This document shows positions 32,664 to 43,423 of a DNA stretch of 64,000 nucleotides, piece after piece (within the stretch, counting starts at the first letter, position 1; every line of letters starts with the position of its first letter). The notes below the pieces were generated by a model. That model saw only the letters and a list, made by a program, of their open reading frames with translations, searched no databases and had not been told where the DNA came from. The DNA is from Diphasiastrum complanatum (lineage: Eukaryota; Streptophyta; Lycopodiopsida; Lycopodiales; Lycopodiaceae): assembly GCA_029204225.1 (NCBI GenBank), contig CM055103.1:57150205-57214204 (forward strand), written 5' to 3'. Made by a program: the position numbers and the translations under genes.

Positions 32664-33681
32664 TCACCATCATTGGCCGTGTAGATCACCCTCTTGTCAT
32701 CTCCATATGCCAACAAAGAAGTGAAGTACTCTTTGTGAAAGGTCATGTGTGAACTTGCTCCACTATCAATCCACCAAGGATCTAAATCTCCATCATTAGC
32801 AAGCATACATGAAGACATCACAAAAGCATCATCATTTGCATCTTGCACATCCAAACCATCCTCATCAAGAGTAAGATTACCTTGCTTGTCTCCTTGATCT
32901 CTCTTCTTCTTGTAGCACTCACTTGCAAAGTGTCCTTTGATGCCACAATAGAAGCACTTGAGCTTTGATCTATCCTTCTTTTTGCCACTTGAAGAAGCAT
33001 CCACTTGATCTTGCCCTTTAGACCACTTGCTTTTGGTTTTGCCCTTGAATTTGCCCTTTGTGAACATAGCATCCTCTTGAAGTGTTGATGTAGATCCACC
33101 TCTTGCTTGAAGCCTATATTCCTCATTGATCAAGATCTCTGGAAGATCCATCAAAGTTGGCAAAGTCTTTTGAATAGCAATACTTTGAACAATGTTAGCA
33201 TGAGCATCCAACAAGCCATTAAGAATCACTTGAATAAGCTCTCCTTCCTTAATGCTTTCATCTATGCAAGCTAACTCATCATTCAATGCTTTCATTCTCA
33301 AAACAAAAGTACTTGGGCTTTCTTCATTCTTTTGCAAAAAAGAAAAGATTTGCCTTCTTAGAGTCAACACTCTAGAAGTATACTTGGATTCATAAAGCTT
33401 CTTCAATGAATTCCAAGCTTCCAAAGATGATGTGCACTTACCAACTTCCTTGAGAAGTTCATTGGTAACATTCATCTTTATCGTGTGTAGAGCCTTCTTG
33501 GCCCTCTTGTCATACCTCAATTGATCTTGTTGTGTTGTTGGTATCTCCTCCAAGCCTACAAAACAATATCCAAAACATCATTCATCTCAAGAAGTGACTC
33601 CATCCTTACTTTCCATAATGAATAGTTACTTGAGGTAAGCCTATCATTGGCTTCCAACATGACTCCAATTGAGGTTTCCAT
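32552..33681 (-). pseudogene. Gag and protease start of element H
   Basis: Begins at the ATG ending at 33681: METSIGVMLEANDRLTSSNYSLWKVRMESLLEMNDVLDIV, then a stop and frameshift near 33555. The 333-codon frame (33553-32552) follows: LRYDKRAKKALHTIKMNV, AWNSLKKLYESKYTSRVLTLRRQIF, FVLRMKALNDELACIDESIKEGELIQVILNGLLDAHANIVQS, zinc knuckle CFYCGIKGHFASEC (about residue 200) and protease WWIDSGASSHMT. A one-base shift near 32655 splits protease from the integrase frame. Capsid and knuckle are otherwise complete. Confidence 0.9.
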
Positions 33682-34269
33682 GTAGCAATGACCTGATCTT
33701 CTCTTTCAACCTGCTTCAATGCACAAAGCACTCCTTTGAACAACAACAAATGCTTTCAAAAGAAGTCACCAAGATTTGAAACTATCTCACGAATTCTCTT
33801 CTAGCACTTATCCAAGCAAATCAACACATAGAATCATGGAATCTTGATCAACCTATGATCTATCCTCAATCTAATGACTTTTGCCACTTCCTAAGATTGA
33901 AACACACTCAGATGAAGTCCAGCAACCTCATTATCTAGAGATCCAATCAAAATTAGGGTTTTGACAAAATCACAAAAAATTGACTATTCCAAATCTACAT
34001 GCAAATGCTGAAAATTTGATATGCAATCTATAAGCCGCCACTTAGGCTGAACCAATGATCCAAAAATCGGCCAAATCCAGTATGTGAATTAAAAAATTGA
34101 AATTGATCAAGTATATTGACCTATAAAGTGTTTTGATCAACAAAAGATCCAATCTACAAAAGCAAAAAATCCGATTTTGGTGTAGAATCCTCTCTAGCAT
34201 GCTCTAGACTTGATATCTTCACCAAATCATTGATATATCTGATTTCCTCCTTCATAACCTGAAACACAA
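33682..34269 (-). other. Leader of element H
   Basis: 588 bp between gag start and PBS, with no coding signal. It is shared with element C's leader next to the PBS. Confidence 0.8.
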
Positions 34270-34281
34270 GCTTTGATACCA
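34270..34281 (-). other. Primer binding site of element H
   Basis: The reverse strand reads TGGTATCAAAGC directly beside the LTR. Confidence 0.92.
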
Positions 34282-34931
34282 TGTGAAAGATTTCAGATCC
34301 TTAAGATCCAATCTACTTGAATGATCTTTGGTTAGAAAGAGAAATACACTACCAATTTCACCAATGTAGAAAAATCAACATCTACACATTATTTGAGATG
34401 CAAACACTAATAGAACTTGATCAAACTTGAATGACATGATTATGTATTGTTGCTGTCCATACAAAACCAGCAAGCTACCGTATTTCACATGTGTGGATCC
34501 AAAAATAGCAAATATAGATCATTCTACACATAGAATTGCAAGCAATCACCAAGATAGTGCACCAATGGATAGTAGAACCCAAGAGAACCATGTATAAGCA
34601 TGAAATGAAATAGAGAAGAGAGAAGATGCCTCTCTCCACGAGTTAAATCCTTTTATAGCAGGTTCAAATCCCATTTGGCCACTTGGCTTTCCCACCAAAA
34701 TGCTAACCCTACCAATTTTGGGTCTAGATTCAATGTACCCAACTTATTCAAATTGAATCTACTCAAACTCGCATTCTATCTTTCCCACACTTTCAAAAAG
34801 TGTTTATTCAAATGAAATTTAGACTAATGAACTTTGAAAAGTCAACCTCTAAGTCTAAATCAAGTTTTGTCCTCAATATGCCAGATATGGAAATATTGCA
34901 AAATGTGATGAAACTAGCTGAATCTTTCACA
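34282..34931 (-). repeat. 5' LTR of element H
   Basis: 650 bp with perfect 11-bp inverted ends. It includes TTTCACATGTGTGGA near 34486 (a one-base variant of the recurring palindrome). It is followed by CACAA and the resumed gag of element G. Confidence 0.95.
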
Positions 34932-35911
34932 CACAACATCAAATGAGGCTTGGGATGTTTGAAGAAGGTTTATGATAGCAAGTCTACATCTAAGTTCCTA
35001 ATCATAAGGAAGCAAATTTTTCAAAGTCTTCAAAAGAAGGATGAAGGTGCTCATGCTTTTGTTTTGAGAGTTAAAGACCTGAGTGATGAAGTAGCATGCA
35101 TTAGTGAAAGCATTAAGGATGTGGAGCTTGTTCAAGTTTTTCTTAATGACTTTTTGGATTCTCATGCTAATTTGGTGCAAAGTTTTTCTATTCAAAAGAC
35201 ATTGCCAAGTATGGAGGATTTTCAAGCGATCTTGGCGAATGGGGAATTTAGGCTTCTATCAAGAGGTAGATCATCTTCTTCATCTCAAGTTGGAGAGGAG
35301 GAAACTATGTTCATCAAAGGCAAGTTCAAGGGCAAGGCGAAAGCAATTGGTCAAGGGGTCAAGATCAAGGTGAGCCTTCAACTTTGTTGGCAAGAAGAAA
35401 GGTAGATCCAAGTTAAAATGCTTTTATAGTGGATTCAAAGGGTATTTTGCAGTGATTGAGTCAAGAAAAAGAGAGATCAAGGTGAGAAGCAAACCAATCT
35501 GACTCTTGATGAAGATGGTGTTGAAGAACAAAATGAAAATGCTGCATTTAATATGTCATCTTGCTTGTTGGCTAATGTTGGAGATATTGATCCTTGGTGG
35601 ATTGATAGTGGAGCTACATCCCATATGACATATCATGAGGAGTATTATTCATCATTGATGGAATTTTAAGATGACAAGAAGGTGATCTACATGGCCAATG
35701 ATGGTGAGTGTGCAATCAAAAGGATTGTTATAGCTACTATTTCTCTCTCTACTAATAGGAATATGAATTTTAAGGATGTTTTGTTCATTCCATTTATCAC
35801 TAAGAATATTCTTAGTGTGAGTGAAATGCTTCACAAGGGATTCAAAGTGGAGTTTGATGGTGATGCTTGTTTGATCAAGAAGGAGGATGAATGGATGGCC
35901 TTATCAGGATA
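34932..35911 (+). pseudogene. Gag and protease of element G, right of insertion H
   Basis: Resumes SSNEAWDVLKKVYDSKSTSKFLIIRKQIFQSLQKKDEGAHAFVLRVKDLSDEVACISESIKDVELVQVFLNDFLDSHANLVQSFSIQKTLPSMEDFQAILANGEFRL, then MFIKGKFKGKAK. The knuckle is damaged (CFYSGFKGYF: second Cys is Ser, His is Tyr). Protease WWIDSGATSHMTYHEEYYSSL meets a stop, then VIYMANDGECAIK, FKDVLFIPFITKNILSVSEMLHKGFKVEFDGDACLIKK. It ends at about 35911, joined to unrelated sequence. Confidence 0.88.
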
Positions 35912-36497
35912 ATTGACGGGTAGAACCTTGGAGTTATGACCTTACTCATAAGGATGCCCAACTCTGGGGTATCTCACAATGATGGTATCAACGGGTGATG
36001 CTAAATAGTGGTTAGCAGCCAGATGCATTGATATTGAGTGGGTCAACACATGGATTGAAAGGACTCCACTGTTGAAAGCACAGATGTTGAAGAATTTTAC
36101 TAGCAGGACTAGGGAGACTGTAGAGAAAGAAATGCTAAAAGGCAATCTAGCGGCCAGTGAAACTAAGTTGACATTGTTGAAGGCAGATAACGTCAAGCTG
36201 TGGGAGAAGTTATTGGGTGTTGAAGGACATCTGGCAGCCGCCAAAGCCAAATCATACCAGTTAGAGAGCGAGGTCCCTTGCTACCAGGCTGCATATACTG
36301 TAGTTGTTGCACAAACAACTCAATTGACAAAGGTAATCAACCAAAAGACAACTTTGATGGAGGAGCTTACCAAATCCCTGGATGACAAGAGACTGAAACG
36401 CTGCCACAATGCCTATGAGCTGTCAAAGCTCACAAACGAGAATGCCCAAGTTAGGGCTGAATTGAAGGCATTAAGAAACCCTTTTGACAATGAGTGA
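35912..36497 (+). CDS. Unrecognised coiled-coil ORF fragment
   Basis: A 141-codon frame (36072-36497) follows a related upstream reading with a stop: M-V-S-T-G-D-A-K-stop-W-L-A-A-R-C-I-D-I-E-W-V-N-T-W-I-E-R-T-P-L-L. The main frame is Lys/Glu/Leu-rich with heptad-like spacing (ETVEKEMLKGNLAASETKL, LLKADNVKLWEKLLGVEGHLAAAKAK, LTKVINQKTTLMEELTKSLDDKRLKRC), so a coiled coil is likely. No RT, protease or knuckle is nearby. The W-L-A-A-R part loosely recalls Gypsy-type gag, but that is weak. Codon use is less AT-biased than its neighbours. It could be a gag relic of another superfamily or a host-gene fragment. Confidence 0.45.
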
Positions 36498-37359
36498 CCA
36501 AGCTTGGTCACCCCACTAGTAAGAGCATATCCTTAAGCTAAGAGACTCTTTTTGGGGTACCGGCCCTTACTGGACGATATCCTTAAGTGCCTGATGTGAA
36601 TCGGCAAACACCACAGAATCGTGTGGTTTTATAACCATTCTTACCGGTTACTGGACAATGTCCTTAAGTGCGTGATGTGAATCGGCTTCACCAAAATTGG
36701 TCAATTTTTGACAATTTTTGACTTTACAACCCAAATTGCTAGAATTCTTGGCTCTAACTTCTAAAACAGCTTCAAAAGACTATGATTCATCTTTTTTTCA
36801 ACTTCAATTGATGTTCAACCGCCTCCTACCATCCAATTTCATGAAAAAACAAGCAAAAATCTTGAATTTTGGCCATTTCTAGGTTTTTTCACCATGAACA
36901 ATTGGAATTTAATGGCAAGGACATCTTTCTAATCCACATGAAATCCAATATACAGAGTTATAACCAACCAATTGATCTAAACTTGCTGGGTTTTGAATTC
37001 TACCATCAATTTTGTGCCAAAATCATTGAAAACAAGCCAAATTTGGCCACAAAAGAGCCTAGAATCCAAATACATGGGAAAAATTTCAACTACTTCAAAG
37101 TGAATTAACTTGCTAGAAATTTCAGATTCATAACTAGTTTTGAGTTACACATGCTAAAACTCCAAAAAGACACCAAAATTGATTTCTTGGCACAATTCTC
37201 CATAAACCACAATGAAATTTGAGAGAAATATGGATCATGCAAATTGAAATTGGGAAGATCCACCAACTTTCCACCTTGCTCCTCTCCTTGGATGAGAATA
37301 CTAGTTGATTACCACCAAGCTCCACTGAAAAGCACCACCTCTCCAAACTTGTAAGCCTT
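36498..37359 (-). other. Non-coding sequence, probable leader of a reverse LTR element
   Basis: No convincing gene; the 79-93-codon frames lack motifs. A direct repeat is listed separately. The part next to 37360 is likely the leader of a reverse element whose PBS is at 37360-37371. Confidence 0.45.
36567..36686. repeat. 39-bp direct repeat, two copies 81 bp apart
   Basis: Copies 36567-36605 and 36648-36686 share TTACTGGAC, TCCTTAAGTGC and TGATGTGAATCGGC with three mismatches. A shorter ATCCTTAAG echo lies at 36529. Confidence 0.85.
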
Positions 37360-37371
37360 GCTCTAATACCA
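37360..37371 (-). other. Probable primer binding site of a reverse LTR element (J)
   Basis: The reverse strand reads TGGTATTAGAGC, one base from the standard copia PBS. To its right, a TATA-like GACCCAATATATAGAGCC (37570-37587) would sit in the LTR. No second LTR or gag was found, so only this edge of the element is supported. Confidence 0.5.
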
Positions 37372-39594
37372 CTATAAGGGAAGCTCCTTAGATCCTGCTT
37401 ACAAATCACAAACACAATGATAACACACTATGGAGAAACCACCCACCCAAGTAAAAGCATCCAATTAAACTCTAGAAGCCTCACCCCCAAGCCAAGAAAC
37501 AAGAAGCATGAATATAGAGTGAGAGCCTAGCAATGAATCCAAAACCATGATGAGGAGTAGGGCGAGTTTGGACCCAATATATAGAGCCAAAAGCATCCTG
37601 GGCACATAGCCATGCATAGCCTTGGAGATACATTATTAATTGGTGATTCAATATTCAAGTTCATGTAGTAAAGGTACTATCTTAGGCTCTCCACTCAATT
37701 AACTCTCGAAGAATATCAAAGTGATTCACATATAAATATATCTCATATATATCTAATTTGTTGCCTTTGGTTTCAATAATTATTATTCATCAATTTCTTT
37801 GTCATTGAGACAAAAACTCGATAAGATAAAATCAATTCCCACTAAATTCTTCCTCTATTTTAAGTGTTTTGGCACTAGCTTGCAAATGCTTCTTAATTTG
37901 TAGCATCCATACATGCATTTATTCTTACAATTATAGTATAAAATCTATAGACCACAAATAGCTTATATTGAAGTTCATTTTTATTCTCGATTAAGAACCT
38001 TCTCAATATGCATAGCTTGAGTCTCAGCTTAATAGAATGCATCTATTAGATAGAAGACCTTTTCTTGTTTTCTAATATAGACCCAAACTTACTATTTTCT
38101 TGTTTCCTACCCTAAACCAAGCTTCAAGAAGAGTTTGGGAAGGTGGTTATGCTAAAAGAGTGAATGATCCTTACTACCCAAAATGGCTTTTATTAAAAAA
38201 AACTTGTGCTTTGACTTTATTCCAAAAAAAATATCTACATCATCCTCTAGGTATTCACATGTTAAAATTTGAATAATATATAAGAATCAATTGTGGGTGC
38301 CAACTACAACCTTGGAAACTTCACTCTATTTAAAAAAAAAACAATAGTGAAAAATACAAGAACAAGCACTAAATCAATTATTTTCATCTATAAGTAGTCA
38401 ACAAAGTACTTAATCTAGCAATAAGAAATAGTTTTACCATCACATGCCCTTTGTCTATGAAAACAAAGAGATAACTTTGTGCTATGTGCATTTGTAATGT
38501 GGATAGAGTTGGACTATATCAAACGTGCAATCAATCAATTAAGAAAAAGTAGTAGGTGGTTGTCGATTTGTTGAAGGAAAGAACTTGGTAAGGACATTAA
38601 AGCCTTAGGATGAAAGGTTTATTTATTTATTTATCTTATATGGGATCAATTTTTTTTTCCCTCTCCATAATGGATCTCACTATAGGATTGTTGAAGCTAA
38701 AAGGGAAAAACCACATAAATACATATTAGTTGGCTTGCTTTCTAAAGCTATTATTATTTTTTAATTTAATGAATACCACTCAAATCTATGGGGCTACAAA
38801 GCTACACAATTTAATGATTATTTGAAGTTAATATGATACTAATACTTTGCATTAATTGATATCTTAGAACATTAAATTTGAAATGGTGAACTATTGTGAA
38901 CATTATATTTAGCTTCACAATCTTTATACATACCATGGCTGCTTCATGTAGCAAAAAAAGTGCATGAGTGTGAAATCATAACTGTATGTAGAATATAATA
39001 CAAGGACAACTTTGATCAAAGGAGAAATATGATTTTATAAATAGCATATACCATATATGATAACAAGTTCTATTTGTGAGTATGATGGGATGGAAATGAC
39101 TCATGAGTGGCTTTAAAGTCCACTTGAGGATGCAATCATTTACAAAGCACACATTGATGATTAACTTTGAGATAATTATTATTAATGAAGATTGTGATCA
39201 AATATGACACATGTCATGAATAATTATTGAGAGAGGACATGCTTCATGTGAAAAGATGCCAACTTTGTAGACTCAAACTATTGTTCTTGTTCTTATCATG
39301 TCATTCATGTGTTAACTTTTGGTTTTATAAAGACTACAAATAATCACAATTTTAAACATGACAAAATGTTTCTCTATCATAGCCAAAGATTGTGTAATTC
39401 ACTATAGATAAATCCCACCTCCTATTCCCAAGGATAGATAGCCACATATACCCTAACCCTAGCCTCCATGATCATTATTAAACATTACAACTAATAATTT
39501 TCAATCTTGTGAAGATTAGGACCTAAAGAGAGCCTTAAGTACTATTTGGAATAATCTCAACACCCATAAATTTCAAGGTTTGGCTAATTGTGAT
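37372..39594. other. Gene-free AT-rich stretch
   Basis: The start may be the LTR of element J (limit unknown). The rest, to 39594, is AT-rich with no frame of interest, short A/T homopolymers and a TTTATTTATTTATTTAT run near 38620. The TACCCTAACCCTAG at about 39449 is too short to be telomeric. Confidence 0.55.
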
Positions 39595-40233
39595 TGTGAG
39601 AAATTGCCAAATATTGGCAAATCTAGCTTGATCAAAGCCATGTAAAATGTACATAGGCGGGTCCCACACGTGTGAGGCCATGGTGCCACATGGGAATACA
39701 CACTGGGATAGGTTAGTTCATGTTTGTAAAGTTGGTCAAGTCAATTTGGTAGTGATTTCTGATTTATAAGACCTAAGTCTAGATCTATAGAGAAAATTGA
39801 CGAACTAGCCACCTAGTTAGCATGACTCTAGGAATGAGGCTAGAATGGCAAATTAGGACAACAAACCTCAATCACCTTCCTTATTACATGCTAGAAATTC
39901 ACCTAATTTGTGAAGGGAAGAGGCATTTCTATGTAGTGAATCCTCCATAGTAAGGACTTAGATTATTTTTGAGAGCTCATTGGCAAGACTCGAGTTCTAC
40001 ACTATGTACTTGGTTGTTTTTTGGATCTAAGCAATATCAAAGTGATTTGTACTTCATTATTAGTCTATAGGCCGTACTAAGTATTGCTCCACACATGTGT
40101 GGGCTATAATTTGTGTTTGATTAATGATTTTAGATTGCTCTTGATTGATAGATGCTAAATTGTCGATTTAGATCTCAAAATCTAGTGTCTAGTTTGCATT
40201 TGTTTTGTGATGAATCAATCAATCACTCTTGTG
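39595..40233 (+). repeat. Truncated LTR of family K (first copy)
   Basis: Starts TGTGAGAAATTGCC and matches 40539-41239 throughout; the last ~65 bp are lost after CACTCTTGTG. It contains CACACGTGTG (39665-39674). It is either a truncated solo LTR or the remains of a 5' LTR. Confidence 0.82.
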
Positions 40234-40538
40234 AGATATTAATGCACTCTACGAAGCCTTTTCAAATAGTACATTCAGATATTCATGGAATTACTACAAT
40301 TAGCAATAGTGGAGCTAAGATGTATGTGGCTTTCATTGATGCTTTTAGTAGATTTTGTTGGATCTATCTACTAAAGAGCAAAGATGAAGTGTATGATGTC
40401 TTTGTTAAGTTCAAGAATGCAAGGGAGAACTAATTTTCCACAAGGATCAAGTGCTTAAGGAGTGACAATGTGGTGAGTACATATCTACCAAGTTCAAGGC
40501 CTTTTGTGATGAGCATGGGATCAAGAGTGAGTATACAA
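40234..40538 (+). pseudogene. Integrase core fragment of C/H-family
   Basis: Reads HSTKPFQIVHSDIHGITTISNSGAKMYVAFIDAFSRFCWIYLLKSKDEVYDVFVKFKNAREN, a stop, then IKCLRSDN with a shift and KFKAFCDEHGIKSEYT. Close to H's integrase. The first catalytic Asp is present. The fragment ends where the second K LTR inserts (GAGTATACAA before TGTGAAG). Confidence 0.88.
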
Positions 40539-41239
40539 TGTGAAGAAATGCAAAAAATTGGCAAATTTAGCTTGATCAAAAACCATGTAGTATAATACAA
40601 ATTTTGTACATAAGTGGATTCCACACATGTGAGGCCAAGATGCCACATGGTAATCCACTCCTAATTTAGGCTAGGTCAAGTCCATAGGGTTGGTCATGTC
40701 ATTTTGGTAGTGATTCCTAGTTTATAGGAACTAAATCCTAGATTTAAGATGAAAAATTGACCAACTAGCTATCTACCAAGCATGACTCTAGGAAATAGAC
40801 TAGGGTTTCATTTTAGGGAAAAAAGACTGAGTTAAATTCCTTATTACATGTTGGAAATCCACCTAACTTCACAAAGGAAGTCAAATCTGCTATGTATTAC
40901 AAGCTCCCATAATGAGAAGAAAGAAAATTTTTGGAGCTCATTGGCAATCTCAAGCTAGTTCACTATGTACATTGAGTTTTTGTGATCCAAATGCAACCAA
41001 ATCAATTTCTACTTGTTTATTAGCTTGAAGGCCGTACTACAACCTATAGTACACACGTTTGGGCTCTAATTTCAATGTTGATCAATGCTTTTGATTGTTA
41101 ATGTTTCTTGTTTGTCAAGTTGCCAATCTAGATCAACTTTTTTGTGTCTAGTTTTTTGAAAGATTGTTAAGCAAGCATCCAATCACTCTTGTGGATCTTT
41201 TGTAGATCCATTTATGGTCCTAAGTATAGTACTTTCACA
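40539..41239 (+). repeat. 5' LTR of element K
   Basis: 701 bp, TGTGAAGAAATGC...ACTTTCACA. It is followed by a decayed PBS and leader. A further copy lies inverted at 56523-56657. Confidence 0.85.
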
Positions 41240-41251
41240 TTGTATCAGATC
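41240..41251 (+). other. Decayed primer binding site of element K
   Basis: TTGTATCAGATC differs at two positions from TGGTATCAGAGC and abuts the LTR end. Confidence 0.7.
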
Positions 41252-41998
41252 CAAGTACAAGAGCATTAACAATTGATCAAAAGCAAATCCATTTTTAGCA
41301 AGTTTTGGTGCTAAAAATGAGTATTGAGATGGCAAACTAGAATCTTGATTTTGGTGAGGGGATTTGATCCCAAACTTGGTAGGGATCCAAATATGTACTT
41401 TTCACACATGTGGAAACTTTTGAACCTACATTTAATGCATGGAATTCCTTTGATCCAAAGAAATTCAATTTGTGAGCTTTTGATGTAGTTTTTGGTGGAA
41501 ATCTTAGGATAAGCTACCAAATTGAGTGCCATTGATTGGATTTGACATAGAGTCATGAGATCTAATTAATCTAGGCTGAGATCAAGTCCTCTAAACTTGT
41601 TATACAGGTCTTGAAAGTACATCAAAAAGTCTGAGGGAGATTTAGTCATGTTATTGTCCAAAAATAGCCAAAATTGGCAAGATTTGATTGTAAGTAGATT
41701 TCACATCATCTTATCTTCATTCAAACTTTGTGAGGGAGTGCTAGAATTGAGATTATAAGTCCATTTGTTGGATTAGAAATCTAATTTCAGTGAAACACTA
41801 CAAGAGAGAGACCTTGGTGAGTTTCTAGAGACAATCAAATCCATTTCTTGGCAAGATTTGTTTGAAAGTAGTTTTCACTTCATCTTATCTTCATTCCAGC
41901 TTTGTGAGGGAGTGATAGAACTGTGATTATAAGTCCATTTTTTGGATTAGAAATCAAATTTGAGTGAAACACTACAAGTGTGAGACCTTTGTGAGTTT
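41252..41998 (+). other. Leader of element K with tandem duplication
   Basis: Non-coding. A 174-bp unit (41674-41847, starting TTGGCAAGATTTG) is repeated at 41848-41998 with scattered changes. The second copy is cut by the start of element L's LTR at 41999. Nothing of K's genes survives here. Confidence 0.75.
41674..41998. repeat. 174-bp tandem duplication
   Basis: Both units contain TTCA(C)..CATCTTATCTTCATTC, TGTGAGGGAGTG, GATTATAAGTCCATTT and GTGAAACACTACAAG in the same order. The copies differ at several sites, so the duplication predates the insertion of L. Confidence 0.88.
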
Positions 41999-42821
41999 TG
42001 TGAAAAATGCAAAAATAAGCTTGGTAGAGGCCAAAAATCTTGTATATAGGATAGACACACACGTGTGGAGCCTGTTCCCATGTGTGAAACTAGTGTACTT
42101 TTCATGTACCATAATCATATATGTTGTACATATGATTTAATTCAAGTTCTAGTGGCTAAAATGGCCACAAAACTAGTTTTCTAGAGATATGACACATGGC
42201 ACCAATCTAATGATTGCATGGGCCAAATATTTTGAATAGGTGTCACATCCCATGTGTAGAGGACAGCTCACATGTGTGAAAATAGCTGAAGTAGGCGAGT
42301 TTTTGCTTCTAGAAGATTTTTGTGAAGATCTCCATATAGTAGGAAAATAGACCAAAAATGCCCAAAATGGAAAGTTTTGATCCAAGTGTCAAATTGCATG
42401 ATGGTGACAAGGCATCCTCACACGTGTGATATCTGATGCATAATCAGTACCTCGAACTCCAAAAATGTATATATAGAGGCTTATTTGGCCATAATCAATG
42501 TTAGACACCAATCTTGGTTTTGGAAGCAATTTTGAGTGATTCTCTTCATTTGTCTACATTTGTTTTGATTGTTTTGAGGTGCTATCAATGTGTACTTGAT
42601 TTTCAGGTTGGAGTCCATACTCAGAAAATGTTTCACACATGTGAAACCAAAAAGTACACCTACCTTCAATTAATGATTGTTCTTGTTAGGATTTTGTATC
42701 TAGAATTGACCTAGATTGATCTTAATCTCAAGTAGATTGATAGATCAAGTAATCTAACAACCAATCCCTCTTGAGGATCAGATTAGAGTCCACTCTTGGT
42801 CCTTTTTGTACTTTTTGCACA
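41999..42821 (+). repeat. 5' LTR of element L
   Basis: 823 bp, TGTGAAAAATGC...TTTTTGCACA, the same family as element F's LTRs. It contains CACACGTGTG at 42058-42067 and 42419-42428, and TATATATAG at 42468-42476. Confidence 0.92.
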
Positions 42822-42833
42822 TGGTATCAGAGC
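42822..42833 (+). other. Primer binding site of element L
   Basis: TGGTATCAGAGC directly after the LTR. The following leader (42834-43423) matches F's leader over its first ~320 bp. Confidence 0.92.
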
Positions 42834-43423
42834 CTAGTACAAGAGGTTTTGTTGAAATTGATAGGGTTAATCCAAATCAAAGCCAAAATTAGCAGTTTTT
42901 TGGAAACTAGTGAAATTTTGTGTAGCGAGTTGGATTTGATAGCTATCCTCAAAATTTTTGGTCCAAATCTTGTTGTGGGCTGTAGGAACCCTTTTCACAT
43001 GTGTGAGGCCATACAACTCCGGTTTTGACTGAGAAATTTCAAAAATTTGTAGAATTTGACTCACATACCCAATTTGAGTGATTTTTGGTGCAAAATCAAG
43101 CATTTTCTAAAGTGAATCTAATTCCTTGATTAGTTCCTAAATTAGATCAGCCAAAAAATTAAAATTGAAACTTGAATTAGGTGCAATAATTGATCTTCTC
43201 TGATTTTTTGAGTGTATGTTGAGGTTGAAGAGAGAAATTGCTAAAAATCATAGAGTAAGGAGTGATTTTGCAAGTTTGAGACTAGAATCTAAATTTCCAT
43301 CATTCTAGATTGGTTCATGAGTGATAGGATTGAGTCTATAAGCTTTCTAAATTGCTAGAAGACTTTAGGTTCAGATCCTTTAGAGAAACCATAAGAGTTT
43401 CTAGTGCTTTTTCACATTCAAAA

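Larger units (their letters stand above)
29244..34931 (-). mobile_element. Element H: young reverse copia element lacking RT
   Basis: 5688 bp. TSD CACAA is exact (29239-29243 and 34932-34936). The 5' LTR is 34282-34931 (650 bp, inverted ends TGTGAAAGATT/AATCTTTCACA). The 3' LTR is cut to 29244-29802 by a deletion that also removed the PPT and the end of RNase H. Over the shared 559 bp the LTRs differ at only about 4 sites by eye. The RT domain is replaced by ~900 bp of other sequence. It sits in the gag of G, a member of the same family. Confidence 0.95.

Noticed and set aside
36869-37415. Frames of 79 and 93 codons
   Set aside because: Probable leader of a reverse LTR element; no motif.
39445-39465. 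Telomere-like CCCTAACCCTAG
   Set aside because: Less than two repeat units, so not a telomeric or interstitial telomere array.
42630-42647. Palindrome GTTTCACACATGTGAAAC in L's LTR
   Set aside because: One base off a perfect palindrome, so not counted with the exact CACACGTGTG sites.
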